From Reticulitermes speratus (lineage: Eukaryota > Arthropoda > Insecta > Blattodea > Rhinotermitidae), in the NCBI GenBank assembly GCA_021186555.1, contig JAJKFL010000042.1:15352521-15416520 (forward strand): DNA of 64,000 nt, read 5' to 3'. The notes under the pieces were generated by a model. It worked only from the letters and a program-made list of their open reading frames with translations. It searched no databases and had not been told where the DNA came from. The stretch's first letter is position 1. Every line of letters starts with the position of its first letter. Shown here piece by piece: positions 1-11,014 of this stretch. The translations under genes were made by a program, and so were the position numbers.

Positions 1-149
1 ATAACTATATATGTAGCTCCTTCTTTCTCGTCCAAGCATTCTCCTCAGCACCAACTCCCAAACATCCTCAGTCCTGCATACAATGCCAGATGTTAACTGC
101 TACCAATTAATTATCTTGCTTAATGGAAGAGATCCCGTTTTGTTTGTAC

Positions 150-905
150 ATTTAATTAATTAGTAAGTCCCCGTCAAATTCAACGGTATGTTTATTATAT
201 AACGATAAGCCACGTATACATGTTTCATTCCTGACAGACCATTGTCAGACTATGCATGAAAATTTAAGAAAGGAGATAAAAATGTAAACACCTGATGTGT
301 ATACGTCAGGTGGTGTTAAAAGTGTAAACACCTGATGTGTATAAGTCAGGTGGTGTTAAAAGTGTAAACACCTGATGTGTATACGTCAGGTGGTGTTAAA
401 AGTGTAAACACCTGATGTGTATACGTCAGGTGGAGTTAAAAGTGTAAACAACTGGTGTGTATACGTCAGGTGGTGTTAAAAGTGTAAACACCTGATGTGT
501 ATACGTCAGGTGGTGTTAAAAGTGTAAACACCTGATGTGTATAAGTCAGGTGGTGTTAAAAGTGTAAACACCTGATGTGTATACGTCAGGTGGTGTTAAA
601 AGTGTAAACACCTGATGTGTAAACGTCAGGTGGTGTTAAAAGTGTAAACACCTGATGTGTATATGTCAGGTGGTGTTAAAAGTGTAAACACCTGATGTGT
701 ATACGTCAGGTGGTGTTAAAAGTGTAAACACCTGATGTGTATACGTCAGGTGGTGTTTACATTTTTATCTTCTTACTTAAACTTTCGTGCATAGTCTGAC
801 GATGGGCCGTCAGGACTGCAACGTGTACACGTGGCTTATCCTTACATAATAAACATACACGTGTGTTTGACTGTGACTTACTAGTTAATTGATTAACTAA
901 TTATC
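150..905. mobile_element. Foldback-type element with long inverted ends and a minisatellite centre
   Basis: Bases about 150-286 and the reverse complement of about 752-890 align almost continuously, with shared blocks such as GTATGTTTATTAT, GATAAGCCACGT, GTCAGACTATGCA and AGATAAAAATGTAAACACC. I estimate about 80 % identity by eye. Between them lies a 12-unit tandem array. No coding sequence is present. The long inverted ends and non-coding centre fit a foldback or MITE-like DNA element. The outer boundary falls in TTAATTA-rich sequence, so I cannot fix a target-site duplication. Confidence 0.7.
281..760. repeat. Minisatellite, 12 x 40 bp, hairpin-forming unit
   Basis: Twelve 40-bp units in perfect register, with single-base variants only (for example ATAAGTCAGG, ATATGTCAGG, AAACGTCAGG). 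Each unit holds the inverted pair CACCTGA / TCAGGTG around a 10-base loop. The first and last units merge into the flanking arms: the array opens with AAAAATGTAAACACC and closes with the mirror GGTGTTTACATTTTT. The repeat is therefore the amplified centre of the surrounding palindrome. Confidence 0.95.
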
Positions 906-1779
906 CTGCATTTGAAGGACGATACGCGTAAGCCACAAAGTGGAAAATTTTTCTTATAATCCGACAAAACTATTTTGCTTGCAGTGTCTTTCCAGAAAAA
1001 AAAACCGAGAATCAGAATAGCAATAATTGGATTTCTATAACAGCGACAGCACTTAAAGGAAGTTCTTGCACTTTTCTAGAACATTTCTGCCACGTTCTCC
1101 TGAAGATTGCGCAGTTTCATACTGTTCGTAAAAGAGCTTATTTCACTGGCTAGCAAGGGGAGGATTTTCTTTGTGCTTTGTGACGAGGAAGAGAGGGTGT
1201 AGGATATCTTTCACTTATGACGGACAACTGTACACATCAGGATGGCAGATATGGGCTGGCGTGTCATTCTACAGCTAATTACAAGTGCATCATATTGCAG
1301 TCTGTTATCTCGGATTAGAAAAATCGGTAAATGCTAATCTAATGTAAATATTTTTCTTTGCTATTTCGACAAAAATTGATGTAAAAGTTGTATCGCTTTC
1401 TTCTAAATTACTTTAAGATATCACTGAACGTAAACATACTATATATATATATATATTTGTTAATGACTTCCTGAAGGAAAACACAACCGGTTAGAATTGA
1501 TGTGGCTAGATATTTAGACTACTGTCGTAGTGTGTTAGGGCTAAAAGACTGAATAGCTGTCGTAGCGACGACCACAGTAAAAAACAAAGAAATCACAAAT
1601 TTATGTTGAACTGAAGATAAATGGGTAACAGAGCAAGGAGACGAATTTAGTTTTTTATCACTAAAATTATAATTGAAATAACCTGCAGTCAAACTATCCC
1701 ATAAGTAGCATTTATTTAAGAAATCACAAATTAAAAAACCAACAAATGCTCTGTATTTCCACAAGTATAGTCTAATGCC
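906..1779. other. No gene seen; AT-rich spacer
   Basis: I see no conserved coding frame, tRNA or transposon end here. A short (TA)n run lies at about 1440-1456. Confidence 0.6.
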
Positions 1780-1819
1780 CTTACACATGTTTCAGCTTTA
1801 TCAAGCCATCATCAGGGGG
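1780..1819 (-). ncRNA. Hammerhead-like core, decayed
   Basis: The minus strand reads CUGAUGA, then a stem II candidate (GCUU / AAGC), then GAAACAUGU. This matches the hammerhead core CUGANGA...GAAA with a two-base-pair stem III. The residue at the cleavage position (17) would be G, which the ribozyme does not tolerate, and stem I is poor, so it is probably inactive. It lies just upstream of a Penelope-like coding remnant. Confidence 0.45.
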
Positions 1820-1837
1820 TCCAAGGTTGACATATAC

Positions 1838-2045
1838 ATCAGAATGCACGGTGAATATAAAGTGAAATTTAGTAACGCACAACAGGCAAAATCTGCTTAT
1901 AACTATCGTAATACCAAGGAGAAACTACATAAAACTATTGCATCCATTTGGTTCAACAAAATTTGCAAATTTGAACAGCTTTCACCTAAATATATCCACA
2001 TTACAATATCAGAATGCACGGTGAATACAATGTGAAATTCATTTA
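1838..2045 (+). pseudogene. Penelope-like element N-terminal ORF remnant between 35-bp direct repeats
   Basis: The plus-strand frame at about 1890-2005 contains IWFNKICKF, then LSPKYIHI. This resembles the IWFNKxC...LTPKY segment near the N terminus of Penelope-like element proteins, which lies ahead of the reverse transcriptase. The match rests on memory and is short. The segment is bracketed by two near-identical direct repeats, 1838-1873 and 2007-2042 (shared core CAGAATGCACGGTGAATA). The frame ends there with no RT domain following. An alternative is a chance open frame inside a repeat. Confidence 0.4.
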
Positions 2046-2421
2046 AGAAGTTATGACAAGAGTAGCAATATTTTAATTCAATTATGATTAATCGCTTAAT
2101 TTTGCAGTCATTATTAATTCTTTAAATTTAAGAATCCAACGCAATTGTTTCTGTTATTTCGCAACCCAAATTTACGGTAAGAATATTAGATCAATTTTCC
2201 GGCATTCCTGGGCTGTTTTTACAAAAATGTTTAGTCCTAAAGATAAATAAATAATTCTCTTCTCTTCAGCTTCTGCTGCTGCGAATTGATTTCTGCCTGC
2301 TGGCTGTCAGCTGATGATGAATGACAGCGCATGGCTGTCGGTTTTGCAGCTACACGTTTCAAATTGCATTCCTATTATTTCGATTATTTGCAAGTTTTTG
2401 ACATTATAATTTCCTGCTATT

Positions 2422-2584
2422 AAGGCCTTCGATCTTCTGGTATGTTACGCAGCATAAACTGGTAGTTGTTTACCGACATTTCGGGACAGCCTACAAGCGG
2501 CCCAACATCGATAAACAACTACCAACACGCGTAACATCCCAGAAGAGTTAAGGCCTCAACTACACCGCGGCGGAAGTCTGAAAT
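2422..2584 (+). mobile_element. Palindromic GACGTTTCG-family repeat copy
   Basis: The left arm (AAGGCCTT...ATCTTCTGGTATGTTACGC...GTTTACCGACATTTCGGG) is mirrored by GATAAACAACTACC...GCGTAACATCCCAGAAGAG...AAGGCCT ending near 2555. It is followed by the one-sided tail CGGCGGAAGTCTGAAAT. This is the layout of the copies at 5165, 8163, 25916 and 29572. No clear target duplication. Confidence 0.65.
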
Positions 2585-2585
2585 C

Positions 2586-4770
2586 TCGCATCGTGTTATT
2601 AATCATTAAATATTATGGATAATTAAAAAGAACATAATTAGGCACACCATATCTTCTCAAGGCGAATGGATACAATTCTGTGTAGTCCTCATCGTCATCG
2701 CATTAGTGGGTAACAAGTCCAGTTACGCTAGAGACTGGACAACCGCATTTCCGTTTTGACCGGAACCCGAGTTAACTCTCAGACTGACTCTGAGGTTCAC
2801 TCAACGGCCGAAGCGTGAAACCAAACAATCACATAGATGTACGGTTAAGACCGGGTTAAGTATTAAAGTAACTCCTCCACAATGCCATCTCCTGCTATTA
2901 AACAGAGAAAAAATTTACTTTCTATCGTTATTATTAACATTATTTGTAATTTTCATGCGATATTATGGTACGCAATAAACGGAAGCAGATGACAGGGATA
3001 TGATATAGCATGCAAGGGGATATAAGAAATTTGTACACAATATTTTACGTGAAAAGCCTAGACAGACGAAATGAAGGTAATGAAATTTTAGGTTTTACCA
3101 ACGGCGAGGAATTTTTGGAAAAAAAAATGTGACTTCCTTACCAGCATCTCAGTTGTGCTCTACCTTCTCGTGTATATGTATTGAGATTTCTGTCCAGAAA
3201 AGAGTTCTCAAAATCACCTTACGTATTTCATGCGCTCAGCGGATTATGTATGGCAGAGAGCATTCTTTCAGCCTTATTGCAGCAAACGTTCCGAGGTATC
3301 TATAACTATTCATGTTGCCCACAATAAATTCCAATAAAGTCACCTCTTTCAAATACCGCGTAATTTCAATTCCTTGCGCCCAGCTCTCATTTTCATAATT
3401 CTTTCCCCGCATGATTTGAACATTCTCCTTAACAGGACTGCCAAGCCAATAACGCTTTCCCCTTTCGTTATCTGGCAAAGTATTTTGTTGCTCTTTCCTC
3501 CAGAAGGGGTTACTTTAAGATGTCGTTATTTCAGGTTGTATATCGTCGAATGGAATGAATGATGAATTAGAAAAGATGTGTAAGTTACCGGTCTTGTTTA
3601 ATCGAGATAACATTCCGGCGTTTGCCTGGAGTGAGTAAGGTACGAAAAACGTTGGTCAGGATAGCCGGTCTACTTTCGAAACAGGAATCTTCATAACGCA
3701 ATATATTTACCCCTATAACAATTAAATCTGTCAGTTTATTAAAGATTTTAAATAAAACGATTACGAGTGCACTCAATCGTAAATAACTGACAGCTCAAAC
3801 GATATCGTTACTACACTGTTCAAGTCGTTAATTCGCTCGCACTCAGCCGAAACTCGCCGCACGTACCCACCCCCGTCTCACACAGACTGTCCTTATTGCT
3901 GCCGGCCCACACATATCGACCCTCCTTTCCCTCGCCCGCTAAATCCACGGTTGATCATGGATTTCTGCTTCTCATTAGCGTCATTCAGACTGACGCTTAA
4001 ATCGAGTGACAGAAGCAATTTGACACCAGCCCCAACTCCCTACCCGAACTACGCCGACACATTCTTCTCAGATGTGGAAACTAAATCCAGATTATATTTC
4101 AAACGCAAAACCAAATACGATAGGCCTAAATCTTCATGTGTCTATTAGGCAGGACAGGGACTATTAGCGAAATCCGTGACAAATTCCCTTCTCGATATTC
4201 ACAAAAGAGTACAGACAGTTCGGATCAAAACTAAAACAACAACGAAGGAATTCAACACAACGGGATAATAAACATCAAAACACGTGTCCTACTCGTCTTT
4301 CTACAGTGTGTTTGTTTATGAATCAGAGTGCTTACTCAGTGCAAGACGGCAATCGTACGGGCCTATCAAACCTCACATTATGGACAGCGGACTTCAGCCT
4401 GACCACTCCACCAGATACCTTGCATAGCAGCGTCTGTTGAGTGGACTGCTGTTGAGTGGAATGGTTGGTTTGGGGCCGGAAAGGGGGGGGGGGGTTGCAA
4501 CAGTTGGTAACTCTCAGACCTGCAAGTGTAGGTCGAATAGTGTGCCTGACCCGACGCTTTCAGATAACGCAGATACCTGAAACGGCTAGCGGTCAAGGTA
4601 AAGCTCGCACATTCGCGCAGAAAAATCAGCCCTACCGGATCCTTGATTTCTCGATCGTCACACACTCATCTTTGTGACACCTCAACCCCGCATGTCCGCC
4701 CACCTCTACCCAAACCCAACACTTCGTCCAACCTAATATAGCTTAATCATTGGGGTAACATAGTAACGAA
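2586..4770. other. No gene seen
   Basis: Both strands show only short open frames without recognisable domains. About 3830-3960 is richer in C and G than its surroundings. A run of 12 G lies at 4483-4494. None of this supports an annotated gene. Confidence 0.5.
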
Positions 4771-4773
4771 TCA

Positions 4774-4778
4774 CGCGC

Positions 4779-4809
<31 letters not shown>

Positions 4810-4820
4810 TATGTGTGTAG
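4774..4820. repeat. Compound microsatellite (CG)n-(TG)n
   Basis: About ten CG dinucleotides run directly into about thirteen GT/TG dinucleotides. Alternating purine-pyrimidine tracts like this can adopt Z-DNA. A separate (TA)n run lies at 4979-5004. Confidence 0.95.
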
Positions 4821-5164
4821 AGATATGGTTCTTGTCACCCGACTAAGTACTAAGTACCCGACTAAGTACCTACAAGAATCCACCCTCCGTTTCGACACCG
4901 TATATTCTGATAGCTCATTACCAACTTCAGCATTCATAAAACGTCGTTCTTAATATCTCCATTTTAACTGAATAATAGAATATATATATATATATATATA
5001 TATACACGAGGTTAGCGTATTCTAATAGTCAAACAACAAACCCACGGGTAAAAAAACAGACTATTTGACTCCCATGAAAGAAAATTGATGCAGAAAGTTT
5101 CTAATTGAGATAAGTACCAATATACTATTAATTATAAAACACAACTACATGTGCAAGAAGTTTC

Positions 5165-5400
5165 TAGATCTGTGCTCTTCTGAAATATTACGCAGCGCCG
5201 AGTGGTAATCCTTTACCGACGTTTCGGGACAACGTATATGTCCCATCTTCAAGGGTCAAGAATTTATTGGACTTCTTGACCCTTGAAGATGGGCAGATAC
5301 GTTGTCCCGAAACGTCGGTTAAGGATTACCACTCGACGCTGCGTAATATCCCAGAAGAGCATAGATCTCATCAACATCGCGGAGGAAACCTGAAATCAAG
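5165..5400 (+). mobile_element. Palindromic GACGTTTCG-family repeat, nearly intact
   Basis: Arms 5165-5260 and 5275-5368 are inverted copies beginning AGATCT and ending AGATCT, separated by 14 bases. Each holds TTGAAGATGGG and CCCGAAACGTCGGT, a hammerhead-like core with one extra U in the CUGANGA box. A one-sided tail, ending GGAAACCTGAAATCAAG, follows the right arm. Flanks CAAGAAGTTTCT (5155-5166) and CAAGAATTTCT (about 5397-5407) form an imperfect direct repeat, suggesting the whole palindrome was inserted as a unit. Confidence 0.75.
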
Positions 5401-5549
5401 AATTTCTACAAAAATGTAATCTAGAATGCGTAAGGTGGGGATTTTAACACACTAGAACAAATTGCAATGAAAAGCTGTAAGGAATAAATCTTCTTTACAA
5501 TAATAAGAATTATAAAAATATCTTAAGCACCATCCTTTTCATATTTTTG

Positions 5550-5625
5550 TATTTTCTTGCCTAAAGATGGTTTTTAGGGCTGAAACATGTAGTTGTGTCT
5601 GCTTTATTAGTTTAGTATTTTTGGT
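5550..5625 (+). mobile_element. Hammerhead-bearing repeat fragment (CATGTAG type)
   Basis: The plus strand reads CUAAAGAUGG...GGGCUGAAACAUGUAGUUG, a decayed CUGANGA...GAAACAUGU core. It resembles the palindromic copy at 48927-49138. Confidence 0.45.
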
Positions 5626-5639
5626 TAATAGCACACAAG

Positions 5640-7025
5640 AGTATGTCCCTGTTAAAAATCACTGATATTTACATTTAATATCAGAATTAGTTTTTTTAAA
5701 TAAATATATATAAAATTATTAGATAATACAAATTATCAATTAATATCTACATGAACATTTCAGAATTTACTATGAAAGATTAGGGTAGTCTTGTAAATTA
5801 AAGTAGTGTGTGCAGGGGAAAAGAGAGCGTGTTCACGAATTGAGTTATGTTTCATAAAACGTAGTGGTTTAGGGGTGTAAAGGGGAACAAAAGAGGGGGT
5901 TGAAGGATAAGCAAGATACGTGGGGGAAGGAACTGCTTGATATCAGTGTCTGTCCGCCTTGCCTGGCCCGAGCGAGCTGTCGTCTCGAGTGAAAAGTTGC
6001 TCCCTGCTTTCTGAACTCTGCCTGCAGCGTCGCCGGCGACTGGCAGCTGTCAGAAGAGAAACACGGGCGCCAGATAGATTCACCAGCGCCACAGCAAAGA
6101 CGACATGACTGCATACATCTCAACAAACTACCACTTCTTTTTTTTTTTTTGTACATACGACGATATGAATGATACTTTTAGTCAACAAATGAAAGATGCG
6201 TTCAACACGCCCTTCTGTCGTTTTTGTTTAGAATTAAATAAACATGCCATTACTCGACATTCCTCATCTTACTTCATTAATAATGGAACCGAAAGAAGCT
6301 GAACTCAGACAAGTTATCCGGAACTAAATAGAGCTGACAGAAAATGTATCTATGACAAATACTAAATACTTTCCACGCTCTACGCCACAGACGCGAAATT
6401 GTGGGTAGCGTGAAGGAAGGGTGAGTACTACAAACATATTAACAACATACCGGAGTACAGTAATACAACATTCTCCTCTGAGTTTCATATGAAATGAACT
6501 ACTTATTTGCTTCTAGTTTATTTAACGACTTTGGCAGTAGCTTGACTATGTAGCACTGAATGACAAGATGACGAATACAGTGGGTGGAAGGAAGCGCGAT
6601 CGTGGCCTAGTGTAAAGTAAAATCACGGACATGTCCCTGAAGAGCATGAAAAAAATCACGAAAAATATCACGCAGTATATCCGGTCACCTCACTGCAGTT
6701 CGAATCAGAAGCCTCCAGAAAACGAAATGATAACCTTTCCACCACTGCGTTCCTTTTCGTAAATATTAGAGTACAAAACATACTCGTATATGAATTGACA
6801 CTTTTTTTGTAAACCTAACACTGAATAAAATTTATGTTTTGAATTATAGTTAGGAAGTTGCTAAGCGAATGTCTTAATTCGCTTTTATTTGCCCCACCAT
6901 TATGTTATTGTACAACAAGCTGTTACCAGTATCGCCCACACGTTTTTCATCTGTTTCTTAGAAAACAGCTACATAAGAATACTAAATTCAAAGCTTACAT
7001 TCTTCTGGGATGTGACAAATAGGCA
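5640..7025. other. No gene seen
   Basis: Unassigned sequence. 5930-6110 is distinctly GC-richer and is followed by a T run at about 6139-6150. A cryptic exon or regulatory segment is possible, but no homology is visible. Confidence 0.5.
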
Positions 7026-7030
7026 CAAAC

Positions 7031-7150
7031 TTGTCAAAGAAAGCTGCTGCCTCCATCTTCACGATAACAGATTTACCCTGAAGACGGACGCAGCAGGTCC
7101 CTCCGAAATGTTGGTAAAATCTACGAAACTACACGTATAACATCCCAGAA
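7031..7150 (+). mobile_element. GACGTTTCG-family repeat copy with best-preserved hammerhead
   Basis: It ends with ACATCCCAGAAGAC like the other family members. The left part (GCTGCTGCCTCCATCTTCAC) is a decayed inverted arm of the right part, which carries the ribozyme-like core annotated separately. Confidence 0.6.
7072..7118 (+). ncRNA. Candidate type I hammerhead ribozyme motif
   Basis: Read 5' to 3' on the plus strand: stem I strand UUUACC, core box CUGAAGA (fits CUGANGA), a stem II pairing GGA with UCC, core GAAA, a minimal stem III (AU/GU), U at the cleavage position, then GGUAAA, which pairs perfectly with UUUACC over 6 bp. Tiny stem III type I hammerheads are known from Penelope-like elements. 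Stem II is weak with a large loop. Self-cleavage is untested. Confidence 0.55.
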
Positions 7151-7372
7151 GACAGTTATTTTAACTCATCTCAGACCCTGAAGGTTATCTTTCATCATTT
7201 AAATCAATATTTTCTATTTTGGTGTCTACAACGAAAACAATGGACAGTATTAATGTTAGAAGAACAAGTTATGTTAAAGCACAATTCGGTCCCTGGAGAA
7301 AAAGACAGAACAAAGTTAAGGAGAGTGTCGCCAGTCACAACAATCTTCTTGTGGTAAGTTACAGTTTATTAA

Positions 7373-7412
7373 GCTACATGTTTCGGCTCACTATAAAAGA
7401 GCCGTCAGCAGG
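7373..7412 (-). ncRNA. Hammerhead-like core, decayed
   Basis: The minus strand has CUGCUGA followed by a perfect 6-bp stem II (CGGCUC / GAGCCG) and AAACAUGUAGC. One base of the CUGANGA box is changed, so activity is unlikely. It is a member of the CATGTTTCGG repeat type. Confidence 0.45.
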
Positions 7413-8162
7413 CAGTAAGACAAAAGGGAAAAATTATACATGTTAACACCTTACCCAGTTTTAGCATTATTTGCGCTGAGATCTCAACTTGTATATCATA
7501 AGATATATATATATATAATATACTATATATATGTATAATATATGAGCCGAAAATTATTGGGTAAAAGATAAATGTATACAATGGCAATCAGTTAAAAGGT
7601 TATAATACGAATTATAAATTCTTAAAACTGCTCGATTATTAAAATTACTAAAATTGGTGCTTCCCCGTAGAATTGTAGAAATTAATCAGTGATTGTGGTC
7701 GAGGGGATATTATGTCTTTTTATTCCTATACATGTGATTTTTTAAAAGCCATGAATCCTCAACTCGCACTATCTGGGAGTGAGACTAGATCGAATTTTAT
7801 GAAGACTTCAAAATACACCTATGAAACTAACATAACCGATTTACTGTACTCAGTCGTCTTGTAAGTCCAATACTTATTACGAGGAATAACTAAATCCATA
7901 GAGCAGATTTCATGTTAAAACTTACAGTAATTCAGCTAGTCAATAAACGCTTCGGTTTTTCTTGGAATATGAAAGTTCATCGTCATGTTTAAAATATTTC
8001 TCCAAAGGAACACATCCTATATCAGCCGAATAAAGATGATCAGTTTTAATATTATCTTTCTATTTAAGTCTAATCATACGTATTCTAACGGAAATTTTCC
8101 CTTCGGTTCTCCCAACTAAAACTAACTATGCATTCCTCTTTTCCTGCATGCATGTGGACATT

Positions 8163-8382
8163 AGATCTGCGCTCTTCTGGGATATTACGCGGCGTCGTGC
8201 GGTAATGGTTTACCGACGTTTCGGGACAACGTATCGGTCCCACCTTCCTACTCGGACTCTTGACCAGTGAAGATGGGACCGATAAGTTGTCCCGAAACGT
8301 CGGTAAACAATTACCACATGACGACGCGTAATATCCCAGAAGAGCGCAGATCTCATCAACATGACGGCGGAAGCCTGAAATC
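8163..8382 (+). mobile_element. Palindromic GACGTTTCG-family repeat, nearly intact
   Basis: Inverted arms start and end with AGATCT (8163 and 8353). Each holds CGACGTTTCGGGACAA or its mirror. The right arm reads GUGAAGAUGGGAC...GUCCCGAAACGUCGGU, a hammerhead-like core with stem II UGGGAC/GUCCC and a changed first base. The tail CGGCGGAAGCCTGAAATCA is one-sided. Flanks TGCATGTGGACAT (left) and TGCACGTGACAT (right) are a plausible imperfect target duplication. Confidence 0.75.
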
Positions 8383-8466
8383 AATGCACGTGACATGTTC
8401 CACCCATCACATCATAACCAGATGTGATCTCTCTAATGAACATTTTCTGAAAAGCACACAATATTA

Positions 8467-8640
8467 AATTCCTCGCTATCTAATTCTCTCAATTCTTCTG
8501 TTAATTTCTCTCCCTTACTTCCAAATATTTTACTCATCACTTTGTTGTCGAATAGAATCTAGTTTCTTACCTTCGTTGGAGGGCATAAATTTCACAACCA
8601 TATAAAGCAAAAAGTGTTGTTATTGTTATGTATTGTACCA
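8467..8640 (-). pseudogene. LINE reverse-transcriptase C-terminal fragment
   Basis: Minus-strand translation in pieces gives LFALYGCEI, then FDNKVMSKIFGSKGEKL and LRELDSEEF. This matches the LYGCETW...FENKVLRKIFG...LHNxEL region downstream of the RT fingers and palm in insect non-LTR retrotransposons. Frame changes separate the parts, so it is a dead fragment. Confidence 0.65.
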
Positions 8641-8644
8641 TTTA

Positions 8645-10249
8645 GGATTTCAGTCCGACGACAATACAAAAGATTATGAACTGAATCTTAGCACTTGTTC
8701 CCCACATTTTACCTGTTACGATGTTGGCTAATTCAATTTTTATATTTTACCTCTTACTATCATTCCATTATATTTGAACTTCGCCGCATTTCAAAGGATT
8801 TATTTTATTGCAGGAAGAAACAGAATACGTAACGTTCGCTATGCTGTTTCCGAAAACGAATTAAAACAATCAGAAAGCAATACTGTGCAATACGCTACAA
8901 ACTTCGCAATTACGATCGACCCATCTGAGTTTGAAAGTAGAACTGGATGTAACTGAAAAGTAATTAGGCCTGGAAAGAAGTTATTAAAACATGAGGACGC
9001 AATGTGGACGGTATTAGTAAAAAGTTCGGAGGGGAGATTAGTGGCACAGAAGGGGGGGACAGTGAGTTATTTCTAATTAGCAAGTCCCTGTTGCTGGTTT
9101 TTATGTAAGTTTGTGCTTACAGGAAAATAAGTGTAACCGCGTTCGTAGAAAAGGGTAAAGGATGTAATTTACTGAGTTGAATGTTTTTAAAGTGCCCCAT
9201 CAGGGTAACAATAAACTTTTTTTGTAAATATATCCTCTTTCTTCTCTCTCTCTCTCTCTACCATCGCACGAGTTTTCATTAATTAATAACTTTCCAAAAT
9301 CCCAATGATGATAATAACAAAAAGTACTTGTTTGTACACCTCACTCAAGTTTTGGTACGGTTGTACACTTTAATCCATTAAGGATATTATCAACAGTCGC
9401 TGCAGCGGTATCATATTGCATAAACTAGCCCAGTACTTTGTTTATCTAAATTACGTAAAAATTACTGACAATTTTATCGTGATGACCCGTTTCTATCATA
9501 ACGACGTGGCAAAAATTTTAGACGTATAATTGACTAGTTGTGAACTTTAGATATTAAACGTAACTTTACTTTGCATAACCTTAGACTTTGGAGATACGTC
9601 CTCATAAATACGTCTAATTCAGAATAGACGAGAATTGCACAAAATAAGATCGTCTGAAACCTGAACGGGAGGCCACTTGGAAGTGGGTGGCCTAGATGGA
9701 AACATGATATTACAATAAGCCTGGAGTAAACAGTAAGTGGATTTTACTAAAATTCTGTACAATGATGCCCAAAATTTGTGCATATAGAGACCCTAACGTT
9801 TGGCATTAAAGAAATGGCAATTGAGAAGAACGAAAATACAGAAATGCCTTTCCACAGAGCAGTCACCGGGTGCAGAATGACGAATAGTGAAGGTAATAAA
9901 GATAGCAGAGGAAAGTGGGAATAAACGTCATAAGAACAATAACAAGAACTAACAATGAATTTGCCAGAATATCTGGAATTATAAGTTGGAAAGCCACTCC
10001 GAACTGTGTATTAATACAAAACGAAGGTCAGAAGACGCCATAGACGCCACAGACGTCGTACAAATGTGTAAAAATAGTTTAAATTCTTGTAAACTGTACG
10101 TAAAGTAAAGACTTTACTTCACACGTCACAAAAACATATGGGGGAAGTTGAGTTATTGCTCCACGCATTCTTAACTTCTGCACTAGAGAAATGTGAAAGG
10201 TCAGCTTCACATTCCAGTCACTTTTTCCCAGTGAACAGTCCACAGAACC
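8645..10249. other. No gene seen
   Basis: A (CT)n run occurs near 9239-9258. Otherwise AT-rich unique-looking sequence on both strands. Confidence 0.5.
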
Positions 10250-10390
10250 CATTGAATATGAGGCTGAGTGGGCTACGGTGCCGGTCTATATATGTTGGGC
10301 AAGAGAAAGAACTTTCTTGCCTCTACCGGAAATCGATCCACGATTCCTCGGTCGGCCAGCTCGTAATTTAGTAACTGTACTGACCTACGA
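10250..10390 (-). mobile_element. tRNA-derived SINE head fragment
   Basis: The minus strand contains CCGAGGAATCGTGGATCGAT, a box B-like segment, followed by GGTAGAGGCAAG. This resembles the head of the ATTCTTAAC-type SINEs found elsewhere in the window. The 3' part is not clear. Confidence 0.35.
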
Positions 10391-10440
10391 TATTATGGAT
10401 CCTCTTTTAACCGAAACAAGTCAAAAGCTACATCAGTGAC

Positions 10441-10492
10441 GTTGATATTGGTGTTGGTGATGGTGACGACGATGATGATCGTGATGATTACC
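10441..10492. repeat. Cryptic GAT/GGT simple repeat
   Basis: Interrupted GAT, GAC and GGT trinucleotides, probably a decayed microsatellite. Confidence 0.7.
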
Positions 10493-10849
10493 AAATTTAA
10501 TTTCATATATACAATGTATCAGATTATATTGTGAACACATATATCTCTACGTCAATTAAATGTGGCTCTAGAAAATTATATGGCATACAAAAATCGTTTC
10601 CTGTAACGTACACTTAGCAAAATACAATTCTTTAAAAAATCTCTCCATTACTAAACCAAGAATTTATATGTATAGTTGAAACTTTCTGTCGCTGTCTGTA
10701 CAGTCAGTGTTATAACGATCAGAACAGTGATCCCTAAAACGTTGATAAACTAGGACGCGGATATGTAATGCCACAGTTTTTAATAACCCGGGTACTTATA
10801 TCCTGTAGTACTCACTCGCCTAATCCTCTGCATTCTTAACTACTTAAAG

Positions 10850-11014
10850 TAGGGGTTACAAATTTTCCAAAAAACCTAGGAGCCCGCTCTAAATTCTAAG
10901 CGCCAGAAGAGCGACATGAAGCAAGTTCCACACTTAGGACACAACAATTTACGCGCCACATAAAAAAAATGTGGTCGCCCGGGCGACCTGGTGCCCGGAA
11001 TTGTTGCACCCTTG
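10850..11014 (+). mobile_element. hAT-like non-autonomous repeat, copy 1
   Basis: Starts TAGGGGTTACAAATTTTCC and ends GGAATTGTTGCACCCTTG. The ends are imperfect inverted repeats (AGGGGT.ACAAATTTTCC against CAAGGGTGCAACAATTCC), like hAT CAGGGGTG termini. The central GTCGCCCGGGCGAC palindrome is shared with the copy at 18941-19103; the copy at 52734-52897 keeps only part of it (AAGGCGACCTGG). No coding capacity. No 8-bp target duplication is visible. Confidence 0.5.

Noticed and set aside
281-760. CRISPR-like array of regular repeats
   Set aside because: The repeats are contiguous 40-bp units with no unique spacers, in a eukaryotic repeat-rich context.
4378-4677. Open frames on both strands around the G-run
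   Set aside because: Pro/Gly homopolymer caused by the G12 run; no domain.
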